Under the pieces are notes generated by a model. It did not search any database, was not told the DNA's origin, and was given only the letters and a program-made list of their open reading frames with translations. This document shows, piece after piece, positions 18,446-26,586 of a DNA stretch of 64,000 nucleotides. Source of the DNA: Croceivirga thetidis. GTDB lineage: Bacteria; Bacteroidota; Bacteroidia; Flavobacteriales; Flavobacteriaceae. Each line of letters begins with the position of its first letter. Positions within the stretch are counted from its first letter, which is position 1. A program made the position numbers and the translations under genes. The stretch is taken from the NCBI RefSeq assembly GCF_012272815.1, contig NZ_JAAWWL010000001.1, positions 62,001 to 126,000 on the forward strand, given 5' to 3'.

Positions 18446-20641
18446 ATGAAGCTTCGTCTATTTCTTATTTCACTAATTGCCCTCACCTATTCCTGCAAAA
18501 AAAATTATGTTGAGACCGTTGTTGATTTTTCTTCTTATGAGGTACAAGAAGGCCTATCACTTAAAGCAATTGCAGCCGAACCATTGGTAGAGGCACCTGT
18601 TGCCCTAAGTTTTGATGAAAAAGGTAATATCTGGGTTCTTGAAATGCCAGGGTATATGCGAACCTTAGAGGGTGTTAATGAAGAAGACCCAATTGGTCGT
18701 ATTCTAATACTTCAAGACAAGGATGGCGATGGTCAAGCTGACCATACAACCGTTTTTTTAGATAGCTTACAATTGGGGCGGGCCTTTGCTCATGTTTATG
18801 GGGGACTTTTGTATGCCGAACCTCCCAATCTTTATTTTACCCAAATCAACGATGATTTTACACCTGGCCGAACAGTTGTCGTTGATTCGGCTTATGCCGT
18901 CGGTGGAAATGTCGAGCACCAACCTAATGGGCTCCTACCCAATATCGACAATTGGATTTATAGTGCCAAAGACCCCAAAAGATACCGTATGAAAAATGGA
19001 GCTTGGTTAAAAGAAAAAACAACCTTTAGAGGTCAATGGGGAATAACCCGCGACGCTTCAGGTCGATTATACTACAACAATAACTCAAACCAACTTCGAG
19101 GTGACTATAGCCTACCTAATTTGGCGAATCAAAATCCAAAATATCGACCAACAAAAACGGTACGTCAAACCATTGTTCAGGATCAATCGGTTTATCCCAT
19201 AAATGCCACAGCGGTCAATAGAGGTTATATTCCTGGCATGTTGCATGAAAATGGCAAGTTGAAAAATTTTACAAGTGCTTGTGGACCTGTTTATTTTGAA
19301 GGAGTTGGCCTTGATGAAAACTATCAAAAAAACTTTTTTGTCTGTGGCCCTGAAGTTAATCTCATCAAACGAAATCTAGTCAATTTTGATGGGTTGCGAA
19401 TTTCTGGAACTCAAGCTTACAATGAAGCAGAATTTTTAAGAAGTAGTGATGAAGCTTTTAGACCAGTGAATTTATTTAATGGTCCAGATGGTGCAATGTA
19501 CATTGTTGATATGCACAAGGGTATTATCCAGCATAAGACCTACCTCACTAGCTATTTAAGGAACAAGTATATCGAAAAGGGGCTGGACACCATCAAAGGT
19601 ATGGGAAGAATCCTTCGTTTAGCCAATAATTCACATAGCTACTCAACTATAAACCTGGATGCCCAAACCTCAGTAGAATTGGTTGATTCACTTTCCTCCA
19701 AAAATATTTGGATTCGGGATATGGCACAGCGAATACTGATTCATAGAAATGATGATTCAGTAGTTGAAAAATTAGAAAATGTTATAGGCCAGTCTTCCAA
19801 TGAAATTGCCAAAATCCATGCAATGTACTGTTTAGAAGGTATGGGGCTGCTTGATTTATCAAAGATTTTCAATGAAAACCAAATTGTATTCCCCGAATTC
19901 ACTTCACATGCACTAAAACTCATGGCCGAAAATGATTACGAAATATCGAGTGCCCTTTTAGAAGCTTTTTTAAATCTAAAAAATGATAAAGTAGATTTTT
20001 ATTTCGCTTATTATCTATCCAAAAGATTTACTGCCGACAATTCGAATTACCTCATTACACTATTGGATGATCGAGATGAAAAAGAAGAACTGGTTGAAGC
20101 TGTTCTATCGGGCATTCACCCAAATGAAGAATCATTTCTTGAGTTAAAAGAGTCCGTTCTACTAACGAATACCCGTTCATTAATGGATTCCATTTCAATG
20201 ATTGAATTGGTTCAAAATGAAGACTTTAAAATTGGGGAAGATGGACTAACTCGTGGTAGATTGTTATATAACGCCAATTGTGCTACTTGCCACGGTCCTG
20301 ACGGTAGGGGTCTGGAAAACTTGGCTCCACCTTTGTTGAATTCCGAATTCGTGTCAGATAAAAAGGAACGCTTGGTTGCCATTATGCTGTATGGTATGCA
20401 TGGTCCGTTAACGGTAAATGATAAGGATTACAGCTTTTTAAATGCAATGCCCGGGATTGGCTCAAATGAAAACTTAACAAACGAAAACATACGTGATATC
20501 GGTAATTTTATTCGAAATGCCTTTACCACATCTCCTCAAAATATAAATGAACAAATGGTTGATAGCCTACGAAATATTAAGAGACCTTTCGACAAAACCT
20601 TTACTCAAAATGAATTGGATGAAATCTTTGCTTCAAACTAG
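18446..20641 (+). CDS. Secreted beta-propeller dehydrogenase-like lipoprotein with HEAT-like region and cytochrome c domain
   Basis: This 731-residue lipoprotein (lipobox LTYSC, Cys17) has three parts. Residues about 30-395 form an NHL/sorbosone-dehydrogenase-like beta-propeller with EGLSLKAIAAEPL, FDEKGNIWVLEMPGYM and NGPDGAMYIVDMHKGIIQH. Residues about 410-580 are helical and HEAT-like. The C-terminus is a c-type cytochrome with heme motif CATCH at 612-616 and likely axial Met668 in NAMPGIG. The architecture is the membrane-bound dehydrogenase type of Planctomycetes and Bacteroidota: periplasmic oxidation of a sugar or alcohol with electrons passed to heme. The substrate is unknown. Its 3' end overlaps a DUF1080 gene, a family that acts on 3-keto-glycosides, which hints at a sugar substrate. 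Confidence 0.82.
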   Translation: MKLRLFLISLIALTYSCKKNYVETVVDFSSYEVQEGLSLKAIAAEPLVEAPVALSFDEKGNIWVLEMPGYMRTLEGVNEEDPIGRILILQDKDGDGQADHTTVFLDSLQLGRAFAHVYGGLLYAEPPNLYFTQINDDFTPGRTVVVDSAYAVGGNVEHQPNGLLPNIDNWIYSAKDPKRYRMKNGAWLKEKTTFRGQWGITRDASGRLYYNNNSNQLRGDYSLPNLANQNPKYRPTKTVRQTIVQDQSVYPINATAVNRGYIPGMLHENGKLKNFTSACGPVYFEGVGLDENYQKNFFVCGPEVNLIKRNLVNFDGLRISGTQAYNEAEFLRSSDEAFRPVNLFNGPDGAMYIVDMHKGIIQHKTYLTSYLRNKYIEKGLDTIKGMGRILRLANNSHSYSTINLDAQTSVELVDSLSSKNIWIRDMAQRILIHRNDDSVVEKLENVIGQSSNEIAKIHAMYCLEGMGLLDLSKIFNENQIVFPEFTSHALKLMAENDYEISSALLEAFLNLKNDKVDFYFAYYLSKRFTADNSNYLITLLDDRDEKEELVEAVLSGIHPNEESFLELKESVLLTNTRSLMDSISMIELVQNEDFKIGEDGLTRGRLLYNANCATCHGPDGRGLENLAPPLLNSEFVSDKKERLVAIMLYGMHGPLTVNDKDYSFLNAMPGIGSNENLTNENIRDIGNFIRNAFTTSPQNINEQMVDSLRNIKRPFDKTFTQNELDEIFASN

Positions 20642-21311
20642 TATTTATGTTCTTTTTTGCCTTTCAACACTCTCCTGTCAAGAAGTAAATGAGCCTTGGA
20701 TCCAACTAATTGATGGTGAAAACCTTGATGGTTGGGAAGTGAAAAATGGAACTGCCAATTTTGAAATTGTAAATGGTACTATCATAGGTACTACCAAAAT
20801 GGATACGCCCAATACCTTTCTCTGCACAACTCAAGATTATGATGACTTTATTCTTGAGTTTGAAGTACGTGTAGATTCGGCTATTAATTCAGGGGTTCAA
20901 TTTCGTAGTAATAGTTTAAAAGAATACAACGACGGCCAAGTTCATGGATATCAAGCAGAAGTTGACCCTAGCAAAAGAGCTTGGAGTGGCGGCATTTACG
21001 AAGAGGGAAAACGAGGATGGCTTTACAATTTGGAAAAAAATGAAGCTGGGAGAAAAGCCTTTAAAAACGGAGAGTGGAACCATTATAGGATTGAAGCAAT
21101 CGGTAACCGGCTAGCAATTTGGGTAAACGGCATCAATACGGCCAATTTAGATGATGATGAAACATCATTAGGCTTTATTGGACTGCAAGTTCATAGTATT
21201 GGTAAAAAAAAGCATTCAGGTAAAAAAGTAGAATGGCGAAACATAAAAATAATTACGAATAATCCTGAAAAATACGTTAGGCAAACAACTGCTCCCTTAA
21301 TTCAAACCTGA
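20619..21311 (+). CDS. DUF1080 / 3-keto-disaccharide hydrolase-like lipoprotein
   Basis: This exported lipoprotein of about 230 residues has signal MKSLLQTSIYVLFC and lipobox LSTLSC. The mature part is one DUF1080 (concanavalin-like jelly roll) domain. It has WIQLIDGENLDGWEVKNG at the start, GVQFRSN, VHGYQAEVDPSKRAWSGGIY and the closing GFIGLQVHSIG. Characterised relatives hydrolyse 3-keto-glycosides. The ATG at 20619 gives a clean signal peptide; ATGs at 20610 and 20547 are in frame but add non-hydrophobic residues. It overlaps the cytochrome/dehydrogenase gene by 23 bases, so the two likely act together in periplasmic sugar oxidation and cleavage. Confidence 0.82.
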   Translation: MKSLLQTSIYVLFCLSTLSCQEVNEPWIQLIDGENLDGWEVKNGTANFEIVNGTIIGTTKMDTPNTFLCTTQDYDDFILEFEVRVDSAINSGVQFRSNSLKEYNDGQVHGYQAEVDPSKRAWSGGIYEEGKRGWLYNLEKNEAGRKAFKNGEWNHYRIEAIGNRLAIWVNGINTANLDDDETSLGFIGLQVHSIGKKKHSGKKVEWRNIKIITNNPEKYVRQTTAPLIQT

Positions 21312-21324
21312 AATTCTATTTCTG

Positions 21325-21332
21325 TAATTTTG
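21325..21332 (+). promoter_or_regulatory. -7 promoter box of rpe (TAATTTTG)
   Basis: TAATTTTG matches TAnnTTTG and lies 16 bases before the rpe ATG, directly after the DUF1080 stop. rpe therefore begins a new transcript. Confidence 0.65.
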
Positions 21333-21348
21333 CGGTAAGAAGTAACAT

Positions 21349-22008
21349 ATGTCACAGAAAAAAATAGCCCCCTCCCTACTCGCAGCTGATTTTGCCAATT
21401 TACAACGTGATGTGGAAATGGTGAACCAAAGTGAAGCTGATTGGTTTCATTTGGATGTAATGGATGGGGTATTTGTACCAAATATTTCTTTTGGTATGCC
21501 GGTTATTCGTGATATAGCCAAGCATGCCAAAAAAACACTTGATGTGCATTTAATGATTGTTGAACCTGACCGATACATTCAAACCTTTGCAGATTTAGGT
21601 GCAGATATCCTTACGGTACACTATGAAGCTTGCACGCATCTTCATCGCACGCTGCAAGCCATTAAGGCAGCTGGTATGAAGGCTGGTGTGGCATTAAACC
21701 CGCATACTTCGGTTAACCTATTGACCGATACCATAAATGACATTGATTTGGTCTGTTTAATGAGTGTTAATCCAGGTTTTGGAGGGCAGTCTTTTATTGA
21801 GAACACCTATACTAAAGTTGCTGACTTGAAGAATATCATCATTTCAAAAAAGACGGATACCTTAATTGAAATTGATGGGGGTGTAACTTCTGCTAATGCC
21901 AAAAAGTTGACCCAAACAGGTGCCGATGTATTAGTTGCCGGTAGTTCCGTTTTTAAGAGTTCTAACCCAACCGAAACCATTCAATCACTGAAAAAGGAAA
22001 TTGCCTAA
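21349..22008 (+). CDS. rpe: Ribulose-phosphate 3-epimerase
   Basis: This 219-residue TIM-barrel metalloenzyme of the pentose phosphate pathway interconverts ribulose 5-phosphate and xylulose 5-phosphate. Signature segments are IAPSLLAADFANL, WFHLDVMDGVFVPNISFG with metal and catalytic residues, VHLMIVEP, MSVNPGFGGQSFI and EIDGGVTSANA, which binds phosphate. The last base of its TAA is the first base of the next gene's ATG (TAATG at 22008), so the two are translationally coupled. Confidence 0.97.
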   Translation: MSQKKIAPSLLAADFANLQRDVEMVNQSEADWFHLDVMDGVFVPNISFGMPVIRDIAKHAKKTLDVHLMIVEPDRYIQTFADLGADILTVHYEACTHLHRTLQAIKAAGMKAGVALNPHTSVNLLTDTINDIDLVCLMSVNPGFGGQSFIENTYTKVADLKNIIISKKTDTLIEIDGGVTSANAKKLTQTGADVLVAGSSVFKSSNPTETIQSLKKEIA

Positions 22009-22985
22009 TGTCGCATTTTGATGTTATCATTATTGGTGGAGGCCCCATAGGCATTGCCTGTGGGCTGGAAGCTAAAAAAAATGGACTTAATTATCTGATT
22101 TTAGAAAAAGGGGCAATTGTCAATTCACTTTTTAATTACCCCATCAATATGCAGTTTTTCTCATCATCAGAAAAACTTGAAATAGACGGGATTCCATTTA
22201 TCAGTAAGGAGGCAAAACCAAAAAGGAACGAAGCCTTGGAATACTATCGCCGAATAGTAACATCAAATGAACTAAACATCCATCTCTTCGAGAGGGTTGA
22301 AAAAGTCCAAAAGGACAATAATTTATTTACTATTGATTCTTCCAAAGCCTCCTATACTTCAACTAATATTATCGTTGCCACTGGATTTTATGACATTCCA
22401 AACTTGATTGGCGTTCCTGGTGAAGAATTACCAAAGGTTTCCCATTACTACAAGGATCCGCACTTTTATGCCAGTCAAAAGTTAGCGGTAATTGGGGCTA
22501 GTAATTCTGCTATCGATGCAGCCTTGGAGTGTTGGCGCAAGGGTTCAGAAGTAACTTTGATTATTCGTGGCCCAGAAGTTGGTCAACGTGTAAAATATTG
22601 GGTTAGGCCAGACATAATCAATCGAATAGAAGAAGGTAGTATTAAAGCGCTTTACAATGCCGAAGTCAAAGAGATTAAGGAGGGTAGTCTTATAGTTTCT
22701 ATCAATGAAGGTGACATCGAAATAGAAAATGATTTCGTATTGGCATTGACCGGCTACATGCCCAATTTCAACTTCCTTGAAAATTTAGGGGTATCACTAT
22801 CCCCAGATGAAAAGAGATTACCTGAGTACAATCCTGAAACAATGGAATCAAACATTGAAGGCCTGTACTTAGCTGGAGTTATCTGCGGCGGAATGGAGAC
22901 TCACAAATGGTTCATTGAGAATTCGAGAATTCATGCACCAATTATCATAAATTCTATCCTAAAGCGCTCAGAAGCTGTTAACTAG
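22008..22985 (+). CDS. ypdA: YpdA family FAD/NAD(P)-binding oxidoreductase (putative bacillithiol disulfide reductase)
   Basis: This 325-residue flavoprotein resembles thioredoxin reductase but has no CxxC redox pair. The FAD motif IIIGGGPIGIACG is at the N-terminus, the NAD(P) motif LAVIGASNSAIDAALECW is central, and GLYLAGVICGGMETHKWFIENSR near the C-terminus fits YpdA proteins. Family members reduce bacillithiol disulfide. Whether this organism makes bacillithiol cannot be seen here, as no bshA, bshB or bshC is in the window. It is coupled to rpe by a one-base overlap. Confidence 0.82.
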   Translation: MSHFDVIIIGGGPIGIACGLEAKKNGLNYLILEKGAIVNSLFNYPINMQFFSSSEKLEIDGIPFISKEAKPKRNEALEYYRRIVTSNELNIHLFERVEKVQKDNNLFTIDSSKASYTSTNIIVATGFYDIPNLIGVPGEELPKVSHYYKDPHFYASQKLAVIGASNSAIDAALECWRKGSEVTLIIRGPEVGQRVKYWVRPDIINRIEEGSIKALYNAEVKEIKEGSLIVSINEGDIEIENDFVLALTGYMPNFNFLENLGVSLSPDEKRLPEYNPETMESNIEGLYLAGVICGGMETHKWFIENSRIHAPIIINSILKRSEAVN

Positions 22986-23049
22986 GAGAATATCTTACGA
23001 CTTAATCGAAGTAGGTAGTCATAAATCCTATATTAAAAGTCAACAACCA

Positions 23050-23784
23050 ATGAGCAATCAAATTCATTTCATAACGCAATACCTGGCAATGGCCGGAAAG
23101 AGATTTTTAGAACCAAAACCCGATGACAGTCATACCAATTTGTGTTTTAATTCAGAAAATAAGTCGTTTGAGACATGGAGCCTAAATCAAAATGGCCTAA
23201 AACTGCAATTTGACTTGCCCGATTTTCGATTACAATGGTCTACGGGTACTTCATTCGAGTTGGATGGAAAAACACATGCCACGGTGGTCCAATGGCTTGA
23301 GTCTTCGGCAAACGAGTTTGATTTTAATAAACCCTATAATTTTGAACTTCACTATGAACTCCCCTTTAAGTGGGATGATTCATTCACTTTTGAAATGCCT
23401 GATAATTCGCTATTACGAAGCGAAATCGAATTGCGAACAATGGCAAATAATGCACTGCAAGAATTTTTGACCGAAAATAATCTTAGTTCAGCTATTCGTA
23501 TTTGGCCCCACCATTTTGACACGGGTGCATTTGTTTTATTAGAGGGGACAGAAAAATCTGTAGGGATGGGAATGGCCATTCCTGACACATTATTAGATGA
23601 GCATTACCTCTATCTAAGTGGATATGTTGGACATAATGGGATTGACACTTCCAATTTTAATCCATTGAGCTTGGGTCAATGGAAGAATGAGGGATTTAAG
23701 GGCGCCGTACTACCCGTCTCAGATATTTCACAAAACCACGCAGTTCAATTTCTAAATGAAGCACTTTCCCAATATAAAAAGTAG
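23050..23784 (+). CDS. Conserved hypothetical cytoplasmic protein with WPHHFD motif
   Basis: This 244-residue protein has no signal peptide or membrane segment and is acidic. The most distinctive stretch is IRIWPHHFDTGAF near residue 156, followed by VGMGMAIPDTLLDEHYLYLSGY. A WPHHFD segment also occurs in DUF5996-type proteins, but overall similarity cannot be judged by eye. I cannot assign a function. The His pair could bind a metal; that is a guess. It starts 64 bases after ypdA, possibly in the same transcript, and ends seven bases before a convergent gene. Confidence 0.65.
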   Translation: MSNQIHFITQYLAMAGKRFLEPKPDDSHTNLCFNSENKSFETWSLNQNGLKLQFDLPDFRLQWSTGTSFELDGKTHATVVQWLESSANEFDFNKPYNFELHYELPFKWDDSFTFEMPDNSLLRSEIELRTMANNALQEFLTENNLSSAIRIWPHHFDTGAFVLLEGTEKSVGMGMAIPDTLLDEHYLYLSGYVGHNGIDTSNFNPLSLGQWKNEGFKGAVLPVSDISQNHAVQFLNEALSQYKK

Positions 23785-23791
23785 GATATAA

Positions 23792-24550
23792 TTATCGCTT
23801 GTGTTCAGGACTGTCAAATCCTGCTTGGCATCCTGCAGCCCATTCATCAGGTTGATTACCATAAGCAGGTATTCCTCCTTGGTCTTTGAGCATTCTTGCT
23901 AAATGTAAACAGTTCCATACTAAAAAGGTGGTGTTTCGATTGGTAAAATCGTTTTCGGGTCCGCCAGAGCCTTCGTCCCGATAAGAAGGGCCTGGTCCTG
24001 CCTCACCCATCCATCCAGCATCAGCTTGTGGTGGTACCGTGTAACCAATATGTGAAAGCGAGAAAAGAATATTCATGGCACAATGCTTAACCCCATCTTC
24101 ATTACCAGTTATGAGTGTAGCACCAACCTTACCGTAATCACGATATTGACCTTTTTCATTGAACTGATGGGTATAGCCATACATGCGTTCTAAAGTTCTA
24201 TTGCAAACAGATGATTTTTCGCCCAACCAAACAGAGGTACAAACAATCAAAATATCACAGGCATCGATTTCTTTTTGTATCTGTGGCCAATCATCTCTGT
24301 CCCATTCTGGAGTTTGAGACATATCCAATCCCAATCCCGCTGGTATTACATAATCAACTGGTCGAATGACTTTGGTACTTACACCATTTTTCTCAAATAT
24401 ATTTTTGGCCACATTAATCAGACCTTCGGTATGCGATAAAACCGGTGTTCTGTTCAAAGTACAATTCAGAAAAAGGACCTTTAGGTCATCATATCTTGCT
24501 GGTGGATTTTCGCAGTGTTTTTCAGTTAGTTGATGTAATTGCTCACTCAT
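23792..24550 (-). CDS. Flavodoxin-fold NAD(P)H-dependent oxidoreductase family protein
   Basis: This 252-residue protein has a flavodoxin-like core: LKVLFLNCTLNRTP with the flavin phosphate loop, CDILIVCTSVWLGEKSS around residue 100, and KVGATLITGNEDGVKHCAMNI. The pattern fits NADPH-dependent FMN reductases or flavodoxin-like quinone/nitroreductases. The C-terminal third (GWMGEAGPGPSYRDEGSGG) is Gly-rich and typical of a widespread but poorly characterised subfamily. No partner gene is adjacent; upstream is an untranscribed-looking spacer (24551-24692) in which I see nothing else. Confidence 0.78.
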   Translation of the reverse strand: MSEQLHQLTEKHCENPPARYDDLKVLFLNCTLNRTPVLSHTEGLINVAKNIFEKNGVSTKVIRPVDYVIPAGLGLDMSQTPEWDRDDWPQIQKEIDACDILIVCTSVWLGEKSSVCNRTLERMYGYTHQFNEKGQYRDYGKVGATLITGNEDGVKHCAMNILFSLSHIGYTVPPQADAGWMGEAGPGPSYRDEGSGGPENDFTNRNTTFLVWNCLHLARMLKDQGGIPAYGNQPDEWAAGCQAGFDSPEHKR

Positions 24551-24692
24551 CTTTAGTGTCGTTTGTTACGGAATAGTTTTTTGGTATTTTTTTAGGTGTT
24601 CTCACCAAGATTATGGTAATATCAATAACCAGTAATTTACATAAAATTAAACGATAAAACTAGGCTGTGTTTTGATGACAATTAGAAGGAAT

Positions 24693-24724
24693 AAAAAAGC
24701 CCGGGAACGTTAAAACCGGGCTTT
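24693..24724 (-). terminator. Intrinsic terminator of the ECF sigma operon
   Basis: Stem AAAGCCCGG/CCGGGCTTT with an 11-base loop. On the minus strand it is followed by a run of Ts, and it lies about 60 bases after the Spy-like gene. Confidence 0.88.
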
Positions 24725-24785
24725 AAAAAAAACCAAATCATCAACCAACTATGGCATGAATACGTTTAGATGCATTTACAAAGAA

Positions 24786-25238
24786 TTACTTGTGCATTGG
24801 AGGTGGTGGTGGACCATTACCAGGCTTAGGTCTTTGAATTATTCTCCTCAATTTCTTTTTTTGGTCTTGGGTACATAATTTATCTACTGCGACAAAGAAA
24901 GAAAACAACTCCTTATTTTTCTCCTCCTCATATTCTCCTATTAGACGAATCAGTGAGTCTCTTTCAGATTTTGAAAAGTTTATATTATCAATTTCATTCA
25001 ACAGTTTATCCTTTAATCTCCATTGTTCTTGTGATAATTCACGCATCTTATCGTGATGTTCTACATCTAAAAGTTGAAACTGTTCTGCTTGGCTCGCATC
25101 AAAATTTAGAACCTCTGACATTAATACTCTGGGTAGCCGTTCATTTTGTTTATCCTTTCGGAATAACAACAAAATCAAGGCGGCATTCATGGCCATCAGA
25201 AATATCAATAAAATCGTAAATGGTAAATTCTTCTTCAT
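24786..25238 (-). CDS. Spy/CpxP-like periplasmic sensor or chaperone protein, membrane-anchored
   Basis: This 150-residue protein has one N-terminal membrane segment (about residues 6-26), then a helical, strongly charged domain. It has the layout of LTxxQ-family or heavy-metal sensor proteins (FDASQAEQFQLLDVEHHDKM and LCTQDQKKKLRRI). The tail is His/Pro/Met-rich (GPPPPPMHK), which could contact metal. Its ATG overlaps the anti-sigma stop (ATGA, four bases), so it is the third gene of an ECF sigma operon. Likely role: envelope stress or metal sensing linked to the sigma factor, inferred from context. Confidence 0.72.
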   Translation of the reverse strand: MKKNLPFTILLIFLMAMNAALILLLFRKDKQNERLPRVLMSEVLNFDASQAEQFQLLDVEHHDKMRELSQEQWRLKDKLLNEIDNINFSKSERDSLIRLIGEYEEEKNKELFSFFVAVDKLCTQDQKKKLRRIIQRPKPGNGPPPPPMHK

Positions 25239-25543
25239 AGTGACGATTCATTTTCTGTGGTTGTAATACCATAACTATTGGCTAAACTTTCGAGTTTTTC
25301 TTCTTGCAAGGTAGTATTGTAGTAAAATAGTGCTGAGAGATTAATGACCAAAAACGTCAATACAGCAGCAATTTGATATTTGGGTGTAAACCAAGGGAGA
25401 AATTCAACAACCTTTGATTGCTGATTGGCAAGCTTGTCTATGACGTTTTTCTTAAAATCGGGGCTTACCTCTACTTTTTCTATTGCACTAAGTGAATTTA
25501 AAAGATTTTCTACCTGGTCTGGTGTAGTATTCTTATCATTCAT
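25235..25543 (-). CDS. Probable anti-sigma factor (single membrane segment)
   Basis: This protein of about 102 residues has a cytoplasmic N-terminal part (about 1-60, EVSPDFKKNVIDKLANQ), one membrane segment (YQIAAVLTFLVINLSALFYY) and a short periplasmic tail. No zinc-binding anti-sigma motif (HxxxCxxC) is seen. Position right after an ECF sigma gene and this topology suggest an anti-sigma factor holding the sigma at the membrane. I prefer the Met at 25543; one at 25573 adds 10 basic residues. The stop overlaps the next ATG by four bases. Confidence 0.65.
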   Translation of the reverse strand: MNDKNTTPDQVENLLNSLSAIEKVEVSPDFKKNVIDKLANQQSKVVEFLPWFTPKYQIAAVLTFLVINLSALFYYNTTLQEEKLESLANSYGITTTENESSL

Positions 25544-25594
25544 GGTTCTTTTTGATTTCAACAGTTTAGACAATATTTATTCTAAAAACTTGCG

Positions 25595-26176
25595 TTACCA
25601 ACCTTCTTTTTTATAGAATTCGGTAAGCTTTTGCTTTAAATTTTTTCTAGCCCTAAATAAAAGGGACTCGATGGAGGAAATACTCTTCTGCGTTACCTCA
25701 CCAATTTCTTTATAACTGAGTCCATCGATATTACTCAAGGTAAAAACTACCTTTTGTGCTTCTGGTAGTTCATTTATTGCAGAAAATAATATCTCTGTCT
25801 TCTCTTTATTTTCGAGTTGTATACCAGGGTGGTTAAACTCTGTAAAATAACTTTTTCGGTCTAATGGTATCTCTCCGCCCGATATTGATTCCATAAAACC
25901 AAATCTTTTTTTGGTTTTCTTTTTCCGGATAAATTCAAGGCATTTATTAACTGAAATTCGGTAAATCCAAGTTGAGAGCTTTGCGTTCCCTTTAAACTTA
26001 TCTATTGAATTAAATACCTCTAAAAAAACTTCTTGAGCTAAATCTTCTGCATCTTCGGCATTGGGCACAAATGATAAGCATGTATTGAACACTTTTTTTT
26101 GATAGGTATCCAATAATATCGAATAGGCCGCTTGGTCTTTGTTTTTTAATTGCTCTAAGAGTTTTTTATCCTCCAA
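25595..26176 (-). CDS. ECF-type RNA polymerase sigma factor
   Basis: This 193-residue sigma-70 family protein has only regions 2 and 4. Region 2 includes DAEDLAQEVFLEVFNSIDKF and LSTWIYRISVNKCLEFIRK; region 4 includes LPEAQKVVFTLSNIDGLSYKEIGE and ISSIESLLFRARKNLKQKL. It directs polymerase to envelope-stress promoters and is probably controlled by the membrane protein encoded next. The start codon is TTG: a stop triplet directly precedes it in frame and no early ATG exists. It is divergent from the EF-hand/YHYH/SCO operon, which is a plausible target. Confidence 0.92.
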   Translation of the reverse strand: MEDKKLLEQLKNKDQAAYSILLDTYQKKVFNTCLSFVPNAEDAEDLAQEVFLEVFNSIDKFKGNAKLSTWIYRISVNKCLEFIRKKKTKKRFGFMESISGGEIPLDRKSYFTEFNHPGIQLENKEKTEILFSAINELPEAQKVVFTLSNIDGLSYKEIGEVTQKSISSIESLLFRARKNLKQKLTEFYKKEGW

Positions 26177-26213
26177 TTAGAAATCTCTAAGATTTATTTC
26201 CATAAATGTATTT

Positions 26214-26247
26214 GAAAAAAAATTGTTTGGAGCACAAGTTTTTTTTC
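26214..26247. other. Stem-loop in the divergent ECF sigma / EF-hand spacer
   Basis: GAAAAAAAATTGT and ACAAGTTTTTTTTC form a long A:T-rich inverted repeat (one bulged G) around the loop TTGGAGC. It lies in the only divergent spacer of the module (26177-26287). It could be a shared control element or simply promoter-like AT DNA. No TAnnTTTG box is seen in this spacer. Confidence 0.4.
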
Positions 26248-26287
26248 CAAGTCACATCTAACCCTAAAACGATAAAGAATTATTTAA

Positions 26288-26575
26288 ATGAAAACTAAAG
26301 CAATTTTAACCAGTATAGTTATTAGCACAATTTGCATGATATCAGTTAACGCACAGCAATCAAATAATAGGGAGAGACGACAACCCCCAAGTATAGATAA
26401 GTTATTTGAGCATATGGATAAAAATGAAGACGGCTTCCTCTCAGAAGAAGAAGTAAAAGGACCTCTTAAAGAAATGTTTGCAAAAATTGATGCAAACGAA
26501 GATGGTCTCCTTTCAAGAGAAGAAATCGAGAAAGCGCCAAAACCAGAAAGAAGAGATAGACCTAACAGAAATTAA
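26288..26575 (+). CDS. Exported EF-hand calcium-binding protein
   Basis: This 95-residue protein has an N-terminal signal peptide ending near NAQQ. Two canonical 12-residue EF-hand loops follow, DKNEDGFLSEEE and DANEDGLLSREE, with Asp1, Asn3, Asp5, Gly6, Ser9 and Glu12. The tail is basic and Pro/Arg-rich. It likely binds Ca2+ in the periplasm; the target is unknown. It is the first gene of the run opposite the ECF sigma operon and is followed 11 bases later by the YHYH lipoprotein. Confidence 0.85.
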   Translation: MKTKAILTSIVISTICMISVNAQQSNNRERRQPPSIDKLFEHMDKNEDGFLSEEEVKGPLKEMFAKIDANEDGLLSREEIEKAPKPERRDRPNRN

Positions 26576-26586
26576 AAAACAAAGTC

